64,000 nt of DNA from NCBI RefSeq assembly GCF_000758705.1, contig NZ_CP009287.1:3906001-3970000 (forward strand), read 5' to 3'. The position numbers and the translations under genes were made by a program. The number at the start of each line of letters is the position of its first letter. Position 1 is the first letter of the stretch. Origin of the DNA: Paenibacillus graminis (lineage in GTDB: Bacteria > Bacillota > Bacilli > Paenibacillales > Paenibacillaceae). Below the pieces are notes generated by a model. It worked only from the letters and a program-made list of their open reading frames with translations. It searched no databases and had not been told where the DNA came from. Of the stretch, positions 36,401 to 46,107 are shown in pieces.

Positions 36401-37813
36401 TTATTTCACCACGTGAATCGGGTGGCCTTCCACCAGCTCAGCCGCTTCCATGACGATTTCGCCAAGGGTTGGATGCGCATGGATGGTGAGTGCGATATCT
36501 TCGAGTGTAGCGCCCATTTCAATCGCCAGTCCCAGCTCAGCAATCAGGTTGGATGCTTCAATACCCACGATTTGTGCGCCGAGTACAAGGTTATTCTCGC
36601 TGTTAGCCACAATCTTGATGAAGCCTTCCGGACTGTTCAGGGATACCGCACGGCCGTTGCCGGCGAACGGGAATTTGCCGCTCTTCACGGTGTAGCCTTT
36701 ATCCTTCGCTTCTTTTTCAGTCAGACCCACGCTAGAGCATTCAGGATCTGTGAATACAACAGCCGGGATCACTTTGTAATCCACCACAGATTTGTGTCCG
36801 GAAATGGCTTCCGCAGCAATTTTGCCTTCGTAGGAGGCTTTGTGTGCCAGTGCCAGGCCAGGAACGATATCTCCGATGGCATAGATGTTAGGGATGTTGG
36901 TACGGCCCTGATGGTCAACCTTAATCAGTCCGCGTTCGCCCAGTTCAATGCCGATCAGATCCAGACCCAGTTCTCCATCCGTATTCGGACGACGGCCAAC
37001 TGTAACGAGCAGGTAATCTGCAGTAACTTCCTTGGACTCTCCGCCAACAGAGTATTTCACAGTAACTTCCTTGTCGTTCTGAACCGCACTTTCAGCTTTG
37101 GCATTGGTTACGATTTCGATGCCTGTTTTAGCCATGTTTTTGGCAACCAGACGGGTCATATCCTTGTCAAAGCCTGGCAGAACGGTATCCAGACCTTCTA
37201 TGATAGTTACCTTAGTACCGAACTTAGAGTACATTTGACCAAGCTCTGCACCGATGTAGCCGCCGCCGATAACGATCATGCTCTTCGGAATTTCCGGCAG
37301 CTCAAGCGCTTCGGTCGAAGACAGAATACGTCCGCCGAACGGGAAAGGCTTCAGCTCAATCGGACGCGAGCCCGTCGCGATGATGCAGTTATTGAATTTG
37401 TAGCGCGGGGACTCATGCTCGTTGAACAAACGGGCTTCGTTTGCACTGATGAACATGGCTTCGCCGCTGAACACCTCAATTTTGTTGCCTTTCATCAGGC
37501 TGGTTACGCCGGTGGTCATTCTTTTAACCACACCGTTTTTGAATTCCTGCGTCTTGGACCAGTCCACTTTGACATTCTCGGCAGTAACACCGAAAACTTC
37601 ACCGTGCTGTGCAGCCTCGTATTGATGTGCTGCTGAGATCAGTGCTTTGGAAGGAATACAGCCGCGGTTCAAACATACGCCGCCGAGTTCCGATTTGTCC
37701 ACGATCAGGACCTTCTGGCCGAGCTGGGCGGCACGGATTGCCGCCACATACCCGCCGGGACCTGCACCAATAACCAATGTGTCGATTTCGATTGAAGCGT
37801 CTCCGACTACCAT
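36401..37813 (-). CDS. pdhD: Dihydrolipoyl dehydrogenase (E3 of PDH)
   Basis: Reoxidises the lipoyl arms of E2, passing electrons to NAD+ (470 aa, normal). The FAD fold VIGAGPGGYVAAIRAAQ leads to the redox-active disulfide Cys47/Cys52 in GGVCLNRGCIPSKAL. The second nucleotide fold is IVIGGGYIGAELG; the C-terminal catalytic HAHPTLGE is intact. The ATG at 37813 is 3 nt from the end of the E2 gene, behind GGAGGTGTAATAA. It closes the four-gene operon. Confidence 0.96.
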   Translation of the reverse strand: MVVGDASIEIDTLVIGAGPGGYVAAIRAAQLGQKVLIVDKSELGGVCLNRGCIPSKALISAAHQYEAAQHGEVFGVTAENVKVDWSKTQEFKNGVVKRMTTGVTSLMKGNKIEVFSGEAMFISANEARLFNEHESPRYKFNNCIIATGSRPIELKPFPFGGRILSSTEALELPEIPKSMIVIGGGYIGAELGQMYSKFGTKVTIIEGLDTVLPGFDKDMTRLVAKNMAKTGIEIVTNAKAESAVQNDKEVTVKYSVGGESKEVTADYLLVTVGRRPNTDGELGLDLIGIELGERGLIKVDHQGRTNIPNIYAIGDIVPGLALAHKASYEGKIAAEAISGHKSVVDYKVIPAVVFTDPECSSVGLTEKEAKDKGYTVKSGKFPFAGNGRAVSLNSPEGFIKIVANSENNLVLGAQIVGIEASNLIAELGLAIEMGATLEDIALTIHAHPTLGEIVMEAAELVEGHPIHVVK

Positions 37814-37816
37814 TTA

Positions 37817-39451
37817 TTACACCTCCATAACTAACATATCAGGATTTGCAAGCAGAGTCTTAATGTAATTCATAAAGTTCTGTGCTGTTGCGCCGTCGAT
37901 GATCCGGTGGTCAAAGCTCAGGGACAATGCCATTACAGGAGCCGCTACGATCTCACCGTTCTTAACGACCGGTTTCTCAGTGATGCGGCCGGTACCCAGG
38001 ATCGCCACTTCAGGGAAGTTGATGATTGGAGTGAAGAACATACCGCCGGCAGAACCGATGTTAGTGATAGAAATCGTGCTGCCTTTCATTTCATTTGGAG
38101 CCAGCTTGCCGTCGCGTCCGCGTACTGCCAGATCGGTGATGGCACTTGCGATCATCCAGATGCTCTTGCGGTCAGCATCCTTGATTACCGGAACAATCAG
38201 ACCATTGTCTGTATCCGTTGCAATACCGATATTGTAGTACTTCTTGTAGACAATTTCGTTGTTCGCTTCGTCAATCATGGCGTTAAGCGCAGGGAACTGG
38301 CGGGAAGCTGCAACAAGTGCTTTGACGATGAACGGAAGGTAAGTGACCTTCACGCCTTTCTTCTCGGCAACAGGTTTCATGCGGGCACGGAAAGCTACCA
38401 GCTCGGTAACATCGACTTCGTCCATGATGGTAACATGAGGCGCAGTGTAGGCCGACTTAACCATGGCGTTGGCAATGGCCTTGCGGATGCCTTTAAATGG
38501 AACGCGTTCTTCTTCCAGGCTTACGTTGCCGGAAGCTGCTGCCGCAGGCGCCTTGTCTTTTGGAGCTTCTGCTGCTGGTGCCGCTGAAGCAGAAGCCGCT
38601 GCTGCCGGAGCCGCCGCTGGCGCTGAAGGGCCGCCTTTCAGGAAGGCTTCAACATCTTCATGGGTAATTTTTCCGTTTTTACCGGTGCCGTTCACCTTGG
38701 AGATGTCGACGCTTTGTTCACGGGCAAACTTGCGTACACTTGGCGTTGCCAGCACATCGCGGTTAGGCGCTGGAGCCGCTGCTGGTGCTGCAGCCGCTGC
38801 CGGAGCTGCTGTCTGGGCAGCCGGAGCTTCGGTATGACTGCCTTCCTGCTGAGGAACATCGCCTTCTGCGGCAATGATGGCTACAACTTCGCCTACACGG
38901 CAGATCTGCCCGTCCTTGGCGAATACTTCCAGCACTGTACCGTTGACTGGGGAAGGAACTTCCACTACAGCCTTGTCATTCTGCACTTCCATGATGATAT
39001 CATCGTCGGTAATCTTGTCCCCTGCTTTGATATGCATCTTGATAATTTCGCCTTCATGCAGACCTTCGCCAAGTTCTGGGAACTTATATTCAAAGTTAGC
39101 CGGGCTGCTTGTAGCAGGAGAAGAAGCAGTGTCTGCTCCGCCTTTGGCTGCATCCGCTTCTTGCGTGGACTGTGCTTCGGCATGGCCGCCTTCCTGCTCA
39201 GGAATATCGCCTTCTGCATCAATGATGGCAACAACTTCGCCTACGCGGCAGACTTGGCCATCCTTGGTGAACACTTCCAGGACTGTGCCGTTGACTGGAC
39301 AAGGAACCTCCACTACAGCCTTGTCATTCTGTACTTCCATTACGATATCGTCATCGGTTACTTTGTCGCCAGCTTTGATATGCATTTTGATAATTTCGCC
39401 TTCATGCAAACCTTCGCCCAGCTCGGGGAACCGGTACTCAAATTTTGCCAC
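37817..39451 (-). CDS. pdhC: Dihydrolipoamide acetyltransferase (E2 of PDH) with two lipoyl domains
   Basis: Core of the PDH complex; accepts acetyl from E1 and passes it to CoA (544 aa). Two nearly identical lipoyl domains occupy residues 4-84 and 120-200, with lipoylated Lys44 and Lys160 in NDKAVVEV. Ala/Pro-rich linkers follow, then the E1/E3-binding domain ([16 protein letters not shown]) and the catalytic domain with the HxxxDG motif (SFDHRIIDG) near the C-terminus. The GTG start at 39451 follows AGGAGGTTATTAAG. B. subtilis PdhC has one lipoyl domain, so the extra copy is a lineage duplication. Confidence 0.96.
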   Translation of the reverse strand: MAKFEYRFPELGEGLHEGEIIKMHIKAGDKVTDDDIVMEVQNDKAVVEVPCPVNGTVLEVFTKDGQVCRVGEVVAIIDAEGDIPEQEGGHAEAQSTQEADAAKGGADTASSPATSSPANFEYKFPELGEGLHEGEIIKMHIKAGDKITDDDIIMEVQNDKAVVEVPSPVNGTVLEVFAKDGQICRVGEVVAIIAAEGDVPQQEGSHTEAPAAQTAAPAAAAAPAAAPAPNRDVLATPSVRKFAREQSVDISKVNGTGKNGKITHEDVEAFLKGGPSAPAAAPAAAASASAAPAAEAPKDKAPAAAASGNVSLEEERVPFKGIRKAIANAMVKSAYTAPHVTIMDEVDVTELVAFRARMKPVAEKKGVKVTYLPFIVKALVAASRQFPALNAMIDEANNEIVYKKYYNIGIATDTDNGLIVPVIKDADRKSIWMIASAITDLAVRGRDGKLAPNEMKGSTISITNIGSAGGMFFTPIINFPEVAILGTGRITEKPVVKNGEIVAAPVMALSLSFDHRIIDGATAQNFMNYIKTLLANPDMLVMEV

Positions 39452-39558
39452 CTTAATAACCTCCTAAAAGTTTATGAGCATTGTTACCTCAATTCAACTT
39501 TGTAAAACTCCCAATTATCCATATATCTGATAATAGTTCAAGTGAATCAGAAACGGCT

Positions 39559-39580
39559 GCCGCCCTTATATAAGGACGGC
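39559..39580 (-). other. Hairpin between E1beta and E2 genes
   Basis: Near-perfect palindrome GCCGCCCTTATA/TAAGGACGGC in the 142-nt gap between pdhB and pdhC, with no U-tract. It may protect the upstream E1 mRNA or dampen read-through; role inferred. Confidence 0.5.
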
Positions 39581-39593
39581 TGCAGTAGTATTC

Positions 39594-40571
39594 TTAAAAT
39601 TCCATTACTTTCTTCACAGCTGCGATTACACGTGCAGGAGTAGGAATCCAAGTATCCTCGATTTGCGCAAATGGATAGATGGTATCAGGACCCGCAACAC
39701 GAAGCACCGGAGCTTCGAGATGGAGAATAGCCTTTTCATTGATTTGTGCGATAACCTCAGCGGCTACACCGGAGCTCTTCTGTGCTTCCTGAACCACAAT
39801 GGCGCGGTTCGTCTTCTTCACAGAAGCGACAATGGTGTCGATATCAATCGGGCTGACCGTGCGCAGGTCGATAATTTCGGCCTTAATGCCGTCTTTTTCA
39901 AGCTGTTCGGCCGCTTTGGTAGCAGTATGTACCATCAGACCGTAAGTGATGATCGAGACGTCGGAGCCCTCGCGGACCACATTGGCTTTGCCCAGCTCAA
40001 CGGTATATTCACCTTCCGGCACTTCTGCGCGGAATGCATGATAGAGGTTCAAATGCTCCATGAAGAATACAGGGTCATTGTCACGGATCGACGCGATCAG
40101 CAGTCCCTTGGCATCGTATGGATTAGAAGGAATGACCACCTTGATCCCCGGGCTTTGCGCGATCAGCCCTTCCAGGGAGTCAGTGTGAAGCTCCGCTGCC
40201 TTTACGCCGCCGCCAAACGGAGTGCGGAATACTACAGGAGCATTGAATCTGCCCCCGGAACGCCAGCGCAGACGGGCTGCCTGAACGACGATTTGGTCGA
40301 GCGCCTCAAAGATAAAACCAACGAACTGGATTTCGGCAATCGGGCGGAAGCCTTGAACACCCAGACCAAAAGCCAGACCGCCGATTGCGGATTCAGCCAG
40401 CGGAGTATCAAATACGCGATCCTCGCCAAATTCTTTCTGCAGGCCTTCCGTTACACGGAATACGCCACCAACGTTACCAACGTCTTCCCCGAAGATCAGC
40501 ACGCCCGGGTCACGGTTCAGTTCAACGCGCATTGCGTCACGAATTGCTTCTTTCATATTCATTTGTGCCAT
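39594..40571 (-). CDS. pdhB: Pyruvate dehydrogenase E1 beta subunit
   Basis: Beta half of the thiamine-diphosphate decarboxylase E1 (325 aa). Visible: [39 protein letters not shown] with the active-site Glu region, and [18 protein letters not shown]. The C-terminal transketolase-type domain ends [12 protein letters not shown] follows AAGGGGGATATCAGGCA, 15 nt after the E1alpha stop. Forms the E1 heterotetramer with the product of the upstream gene. Confidence 0.97.
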   Translation of the reverse strand: MAQMNMKEAIRDAMRVELNRDPGVLIFGEDVGNVGGVFRVTEGLQKEFGEDRVFDTPLAESAIGGLAFGLGVQGFRPIAEIQFVGFIFEALDQIVVQAARLRWRSGGRFNAPVVFRTPFGGGVKAAELHTDSLEGLIAQSPGIKVVIPSNPYDAKGLLIASIRDNDPVFFMEHLNLYHAFRAEVPEGEYTVELGKANVVREGSDVSIITYGLMVHTATKAAEQLEKDGIKAEIIDLRTVSPIDIDTIVASVKKTNRAIVVQEAQKSSGVAAEVIAQINEKAILHLEAPVLRVAGPDTIYPFAQIEDTWIPTPARVIAAVKKVMEF

Positions 40572-40586
40572 TGCCTGATATCCCCC

Positions 40587-41684
<1,098 letters not shown>

Positions 41685-41694
41685 TCAGTGTCCT

Positions 41695-41808
41695 CTGTTA
41701 TAGAATTATTATACACCTGTTTTATCTGTTTCGTCAAAGAAATACGCATAAAATTTATGTTTTCATAAATTTTGTATGTATAACAGGATTCGAAATATCC
41801 TATAACAG
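41695..41808. promoter_or_regulatory. Candidate operator region: repeated TATAACAG motif and AT-rich inverted repeat
   Basis: TATAACAG occurs at 41779-41786 and 41801-41808 in direct orientation, 22 nt apart (about two helical turns), and inverted (CTGTTATA) at 41695-41702, near the expected pdhA transcription start. In between, AAAATTTATG (41750-41759) faces its exact complement CATAAATTTT (41764-41773) across TTTT, 13 nt upstream of the pdhA -35. The set spans the space between the pdhA and esterase promoters, so one factor might control both. No known regulator consensus is recognised. Confidence 0.4.
41708..41737 (-). promoter_or_regulatory. Promoter of the pdhABCD operon
   Basis: Minus-strand TTGACG, 18 nt spacer, TATAAT, about 55 nt before the pdhA start codon. 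Both boxes are near-consensus. Confidence 0.75.
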
Positions 41809-41809
41809 A

Positions 41810-41838
41810 TTGACATTTATTTAGCAAGTAAATGATAT
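41810..41838 (+). promoter_or_regulatory. Possible promoter of the esterase gene
   Basis: TTGACA (perfect -35) at 41810-41815, 17 nt spacer, TGATAT at 41833-41838 (weak -10). It lies 82 nt before the ATG at 41920 and touches the second TATAACAG copy. Confidence 0.4.
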
Positions 41839-41919
41839 TTAACACATCTACTGCTTGGGTAATTTTAACGCAACCTGAAGACTAATGCAAAATCCGACAA
41901 GAAAGGTGACGATTGAGCG

Positions 41920-42651
41920 ATGAACGAGCCTGTTTTTCTGAAACGTACAATTGTAAAACAAACTTTGTGGAGCGAGCATCTCCAGGAAGAGCGCAAACTG
42001 CGTATATACCTTCCTCCCGGTTATAATGAGGTACTTAGTTATCCTGTAATCTACTGCCAGGACGGAGAAGAATTTTTTAACTTCGGCCGGATCGCAACCC
42101 TTGCCGGTCAATTGATCCTGGAGCAGGACATCGAACCCTTCATTATAGTAGGCGTTGAAGTAAACGTAGCTGTGCGCACTCAAGAATACGCTCCCTTCGG
42201 CAACCGGTTCAAGCAGTATCTTTCATGCTTTGCCGAAGAGATTATTCCCTTCATTGAACATAATTATCCGGTCCGCCGCACACGGGATGAACGGATCATC
42301 GCAGGGGATTCACTTGGCGGCAGTGTCTCGCTGCATCTCGCATTAGCCTACCCCCGCCTGTTCAACCGTGTACTAAGTCTTTCTGGCGCCTATTATCCGC
42401 AGACACGCGAAATCCTCGCACAGGAAGAAGACCTCTCCTGGCTGGATATCAACATGGTGGTTGGTCTGCAGGAAACCGAATATACGACCGATACCGGCGT
42501 CTACGATTTTGTGCAGATGAACCGGGATACCAGGTCTCTGCTGGAGTCACGCGGGGCAACCGTTTCTTACCGGGAGAAAGACGGCCGCCATCTCTGGGGA
42601 TTCTGGCAGAAGGAGCTGCCGGAATCGCTACTCTATTTCTTAAACAAATAA
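41920..42651 (+). CDS. Esterase of the alpha/beta-hydrolase fold (Esterase D / Fes-like)
   Basis: Putative cytoplasmic esterase, 243 aa, related to the family of enterochelin-esterase-like and S-formylglutathione-hydrolase-like proteins (PF00756 type). Visible: RKLRIYLPPGYNEVLSYPVI, YCQDGEEFFNFG, and the nucleophile elbow AGDSLGGSVSLHLALAYP with the catalytic Ser. The His is probably in REKDGRHLWGFW near the C-terminus. No signal peptide. ATG follows AAAGGTGA. It faces away from pdhA and ends before the terminator at 42729. Natural substrate unknown. Confidence 0.85.
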   Translation: MNEPVFLKRTIVKQTLWSEHLQEERKLRIYLPPGYNEVLSYPVIYCQDGEEFFNFGRIATLAGQLILEQDIEPFIIVGVEVNVAVRTQEYAPFGNRFKQYLSCFAEEIIPFIEHNYPVRRTRDERIIAGDSLGGSVSLHLALAYPRLFNRVLSLSGAYYPQTREILAQEEDLSWLDINMVVGLQETEYTTDTGVYDFVQMNRDTRSLLESRGATVSYREKDGRHLWGFWQKELPESLLYFLNK

Positions 42652-42728
42652 AACAGCTTTGAAAGACAAAAAAAGTGAACATCTTAAGGACGCAGGTATA
42701 TTCCCTACATGTTCGCGCTTTCATTATG

Positions 42729-42758
42729 GGACGGGCACAAGGTGCCCGTCCTTATTTT
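42729..42758 (+). terminator. Terminator after the esterase gene
   Basis: Perfect 10-bp stem GGACGGGCAC / GTGCCCGTCC with a 3-nt loop, then TTATTTT. It lies between the convergent esterase and tyrosine-phosphatase genes. Confidence 0.8.
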
Positions 42759-42803
42759 CAAGGACGGCCTTCGAATCAGCAACGCAGGGTCACACATATT
42801 CTT

Positions 42804-43277
42804 CTATAGCTTTTCCTTAATGATCCGGTCTAGCAGCACATCACAACCGGCATTGATCAGCTGATAGACTTGTTCGAAGTTTCCGGTAAAATATGGGTCA
42901 GGCACTTCTCTCAGCTCCTCCTCAGGCAGCAGGTCCATGAAGAACAGCAGGTTCGCGTTCTGGCCGCCTGGAATCCTGCGCACATTCTCGGCATTGGACT
43001 GGTCCATACAGATCATATAATCAAAGTTCCCGAAATCATCACTGCCCACAAGACGCGCTTTCATATTCTCGTAGCTGATTCCCTGCTGATCAAGAATACG
43101 GCGGGTTCCTTCATGCGGCCCTTTGCCGACATGCCAGTCCCCGGTACCCGCAGAATCTACAGAGATTTGTTCAGACAACCCCAGTTTCAGGATCTTATGG
43201 CGAAGCACAGCCTCAGCCATCGGCGAGCGGCAAATATTGCCCAGACATACAAACAGCACGTTTACGATTCTTCTCAC
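42804..43277 (-). CDS. Low-molecular-weight protein-tyrosine phosphatase
   Basis: LMW-PTP family, 157 aa. The catalytic P-loop is VCLGNICRSPMAEAVL (Cys11, Arg17 counted from the GTG at 43277), and the general-acid Asp is in VPDPYFTG. ICMDQSNAENVRRI is also conserved. The start is uncertain: GTG at 43277 overlaps the ribosome site GGAGGTGAG; the next GTG at 43259 would shorten the protein to the P-loop. Dephosphorylates protein or small-molecule phosphotyrosine; no tyrosine-kinase gene adjoins. Confidence 0.93.
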   Translation of the reverse strand: MRRIVNVLFVCLGNICRSPMAEAVLRHKILKLGLSEQISVDSAGTGDWHVGKGPHEGTRRILDQQGISYENMKARLVGSDDFGNFDYMICMDQSNAENVRRIPGGQNANLLFFMDLLPEEELREVPDPYFTGNFEQVYQLINAGCDVLLDRIIKEKL

Positions 43278-43425
43278 CTCCGGCTACGTTTTTTATTTTC
43301 CTGTATGTACATAATATGTACTGTATTTATTTTAGCGCGGGAGGACGCAATTGTACAACTTTTCGATCTGCATTATACTTGGTCTTTGGAAAACTAACTA
43401 TACAGTCACCAATAAGGAGGTCCCT

Positions 43426-44067
43426 ATGCCAGCCAAACGGGTTGTTATTTTTGCCGGAGGAGATCTGTCGGCGGAGTATTTGTCTCTATTAGATGAAGAG
43501 GATTTTGTAATCGGAGCAGATCGGGGCGCATTATTCCTGATTACGCATGGGGTTGTGCCGGATATTGCAGTAGGTGATTTCGATTCTGTCCCCCCGGAGG
43601 CTCTTCACCAAATCGAGGCGGGAAGTAAAAAAACCATTACATGCGATCCCGTTGACAAGGATTTAACAGACAGTGAAATGGCGCTAGATCTGGCACTCGG
43701 AACCCAGCCGGAATCCATACTGCTGTTCGGGGTGACGGGGACACGGATGGACCATACCCTCGCCAGTATTCAAATGATGACAAGAGCACTGCAGCGCCAG
43801 GTACGCTGCTCGGTGATGGATACCCATAACTATATTACCCTGACCGGCTCCCAAACAGAGATTCATGACCTGGGGTATACCTATGTTTCACTGCTGCCGC
43901 TAACACCTGAAGTGACTGGAATCACGCTTGAAGGCTTTCAATATCCGCTGACAGGAGCCACTCTGAAACTGGGGCAATCTCTGGGAGTGAGCAACATTCT
44001 GACGGCGGAACGCGGAACGGTCTCTATCGAAAGCGGCTTGCTTCTGATTATTCAAAGCAAGGATTGA
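43426..44067 (+). CDS. Thiamine pyrophosphokinase
   Basis: Transfers pyrophosphate from ATP to thiamine, giving the cofactor of PDH E1 (213 aa; thiN/TPK family). Conserved blocks: IGADRGALFLITHGVVPDIA, VGDFDSV, DLTDSEMALDLAL and GVTGTRMDHTLASI. The ATG at 43426 follows AAGGAGGTCCCT; an upstream open frame to 43351 has no site. It is not clustered with other thiamine genes, although the nearby ThiF-like protein may belong to the same pathway. Confidence 0.95.
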   Translation: MPAKRVVIFAGGDLSAEYLSLLDEEDFVIGADRGALFLITHGVVPDIAVGDFDSVPPEALHQIEAGSKKTITCDPVDKDLTDSEMALDLALGTQPESILLFGVTGTRMDHTLASIQMMTRALQRQVRCSVMDTHNYITLTGSQTEIHDLGYTYVSLLPLTPEVTGITLEGFQYPLTGATLKLGQSLGVSNILTAERGTVSIESGLLLIIQSKD

Positions 44068-44109
44068 TACATACTGAAGACAGTGCTGTAACCTTTGTTT
44101 CAAAAATAT

Positions 44110-44156
44110 AAGTCGGGAATCCCCTTGCTCCATGGGGCCTTTCCGGCTTTTTTTGA
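44110..44156 (+). terminator. Intrinsic terminator after the thiamine pyrophosphokinase gene
   Basis: Stem AAGTCGGGAATCCCC / GGGGCCTTTCCGGCTT with internal mismatches, followed by TTTTTTG, 43 nt after the stop. Confidence 0.8.
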
Positions 44157-44339
44157 TTTGCCTAAACTTTAAAATATTAATATTTTGTAACTTTTAATGA
44201 GATTTTAATAAAGCGTTTCCAGTTCAGGCCCCGCTTGGCTTTGAGTCCTGCGCTCCAAAATATAGGAGATTCATAACCTGCTATACTACGAACAGGCAAG
44301 AAAATAGACATTTAGATATTAATTGGGAGGAATTACAAC

Positions 44340-44846
44340 ATGAAGAAACATCAATGGTTTAAGCAGGCAATTGTAGTTGGGATGTGCACTACGATTGGCC
44401 TGAGCACTCTGATGGCTACTGGAGCCGGCACAGCACCGGTTGCTGCCGCATCCGTGTCCTCCTCTACCGGACAAAAAATTGTGAATCTCGGTAAAAAATA
44501 TATGGGAGTGCGTTATGAGTTCGGCGCCTCCACTTCATCAACCCGTACCTTTGACTGCTCCTCGTTCACCAAATATATTTTCGGTAAATACGGCGTGAAA
44601 CTGCCCCGCACCTCTGTAGCACAATCCAAAGTCGGGAAAGCCGTATCCAAAGCGAATTTGAAAACGGGCGATCTGGTATTCTTCTCCAGCGGCAGCAGAG
44701 CTAACGGATCAAATGTAACTCACGTAGCCGTCTATATTGGAAATGGTAAAATTCTTCACACTTACGGTTCACCGGGTGTAACCATCTCCGACCTTAACTC
44801 CGGCAACTGGAAAAGAACCTACCTGAAAGCACGCCGCGTACTGTAA
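44340..44846 (+). CDS. Secreted NlpC/P60-family peptidoglycan endopeptidase
   Basis: Cell-wall hydrolase cutting D-gamma-Glu-DAP-type stem-peptide bonds (168 aa). An N-terminal signal peptide (WFKQAIVVGMCTTIGLSTLM; likely cleaved after AAA near residue 38) is followed directly by an NlpC/P60 domain. Catalytic Cys73 lies in RTFDCSSFTKYIF, His128 in VTHVAVYIG, and the third polar residue is His140. No SH3 or LysM domain is attached. ATG follows GGGAGGAATTACAAC. It is a compact secreted enzyme. Confidence 0.93.
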   Translation: MKKHQWFKQAIVVGMCTTIGLSTLMATGAGTAPVAAASVSSSTGQKIVNLGKKYMGVRYEFGASTSSTRTFDCSSFTKYIFGKYGVKLPRTSVAQSKVGKAVSKANLKTGDLVFFSSGSRANGSNVTHVAVYIGNGKILHTYGSPGVTISDLNSGNWKRTYLKARRVL

Positions 44847-44907
44847 CAGCTCATTAGAGACCCCTTTCAGATCTTTTACAGCGGTTCAAAAAAGTGGCCT
44901 GTATGGT

Positions 44908-45681
44908 TCAGAGTATAGTGTCAGCATGTGGCGCGCCTTCCGGCGCGCGCAGTACATATCCGGTTCCGCGCACCGTGTGAATCAATTTATTCTTGTGGCC
45001 TTTGTCCACTTTTAGCCGGATATGCCTGATATAGACATCAACTACGTTGGTGTCCGGATGAAAATGATAACCCCAAACCTGCTTTAGAATTTCTTCCCGG
45101 GAACAGACCTCCCCCAGATGCACAGCCAGATAATAGAGCAGATCAAACTCTTTGGGCGTCATTTTCAGCTCGGTTCCATCCCGCAGGACCATCCTGCGGG
45201 CAGGGTCAAGGATTAGCCCATCTACCTTCAACCGAGATGAAAGGCCGCGGCGGCGGCCTGTAAGTCTCATTAAATTATCCACTCTGCATTTGAACTCGCC
45301 GGAATGTACAGGCTTCACCATATACTCATTGCCGCCCGCCTCAAAAGCCGCTGCCGCCTCCTCGCCATACATCCCATCCGAGATCACCATTACGGTAAGC
45401 CGTTTCCCCTGTTCCCTCAGATCCGAAACCAAACTCCATCCAGCCCACGCTGACGCATGATTCAGGTCCGCAATCAGCAGTACAGGCTCCACTCTGGACA
45501 GCAGTAAGCGAAGATCCTCGAGATCTTCGCTTATTGCTGTTTGGACGCCGAGCTCCTCCAGCGCAAGTTGCAGCTTTATTCGTTCTTCCCTTTCCCGGCT
45601 CGTCTCCAGGGTTTCACTGAAATCAGCGGGCTGCCGGGGTATAAACCAAGCAATGATCTCATTCACGCTAATCCCCCGCAT
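44908..45681 (-). CDS. OmpR-type winged-helix regulator with an atypical receiver
   Basis: Predicted transcription factor, 257 aa. The C-terminal winged helix is clear (LKMTPKEFDLLYYLAVHLGE; VVDVYIRHIRLKV). The N-terminal ~120 residues resemble a receiver but start WFIPRQPADFSETLETSRER, without the usual acidic pair; an Asp in LLIADLN and a Lys in MVKPVHSGE may be the phospho-site and conserved Lys. No kinase gene adjoins. GTG at 45666 behind GGGGGATTAGC is an alternative start five codons in. May act by phosphorylation-independent dimerisation. Confidence 0.85.
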   Translation of the reverse strand: MRGISVNEIIAWFIPRQPADFSETLETSREREERIKLQLALEELGVQTAISEDLEDLRLLLSRVEPVLLIADLNHASAWAGWSLVSDLREQGKRLTVMVISDGMYGEEAAAAFEAGGNEYMVKPVHSGEFKCRVDNLMRLTGRRRGLSSRLKVDGLILDPARRMVLRDGTELKMTPKEFDLLYYLAVHLGEVCSREEILKQVWGYHFHPDTNVVDVYIRHIRLKVDKGHKNKLIHTVRGTGYVLRAPEGAPHADTIL

Positions 45682-45788
45682 CCAATCAGCCTTGCAGCCA
45701 TGCCGCTGCAGAATAGGCTTATTGTTCCCCTAATGCAAAAAGACCATTCCCCGGAATGGTCCCAATGGTCCTGAATAATTTTGATCAA

Positions 45789-46091
45789 TTATTTCATCAA
45801 GTCGATTTCCTGGAAGCTGATTACCTCAGTTTCCCAGCGTTCCTGTACGAACCGCTGATGGTCCGGATGCGCATTGTAGGCATCGTAGGCCTCCTGATTC
45901 TCGAACTCCATGGAGAAGCCATAGTCAAATTCACATTTCGTGCTTACCTGGCGCAGTACCTCGAAGCGCTTCACAACCGGGATCGCGCTGAGAATCTTCT
46001 CACCGTCTTGTAAGAAATGCTCAATCTCCGGAGATCCTTCCCTATGCTTCAGTGTAAATATTGCCATGTGTCTGATTGTACCTATCTCCAT
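45789..46091 (-). CDS. Dabb-family (stress-responsive alpha/beta-barrel) protein
   Basis: Small dimeric alpha/beta-barrel protein, 100 aa. It starts MEIGTIRHMAIFTLKHREGS and contains the family region YDAYNAHPDHQRFVQE typical of Dabb/EthD-like proteins. The ATG at 46091 follows GAGGGAGCGAG, 16 nt after the ThiF-like gene; an open frame to 46163 overlaps that gene with no site. Exact function unknown; family members act in stress response or as small enzymes. Confidence 0.85.
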   Translation of the reverse strand: MEIGTIRHMAIFTLKHREGSPEIEHFLQDGEKILSAIPVVKRFEVLRQVSTKCEFDYGFSMEFENQEAYDAYNAHPDHQRFVQERWETEVISFQEIDLMK

Positions 46092-46107
46092 CACACTCGC
46101 TCCCTCA

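Noticed and set aside
36308..37636. Plus-strand open frame (about 442 codons) opposite pdhD
   Set aside because: Antisense shadow of the dihydrolipoyl dehydrogenase gene; no independent support.
45666..45681. Shorter GTG start for the OmpR-type regulator
   Set aside because: Kept as an alternative only: GGGGGA precedes the GTG well, but the difference is five codons and does not change the annotation.
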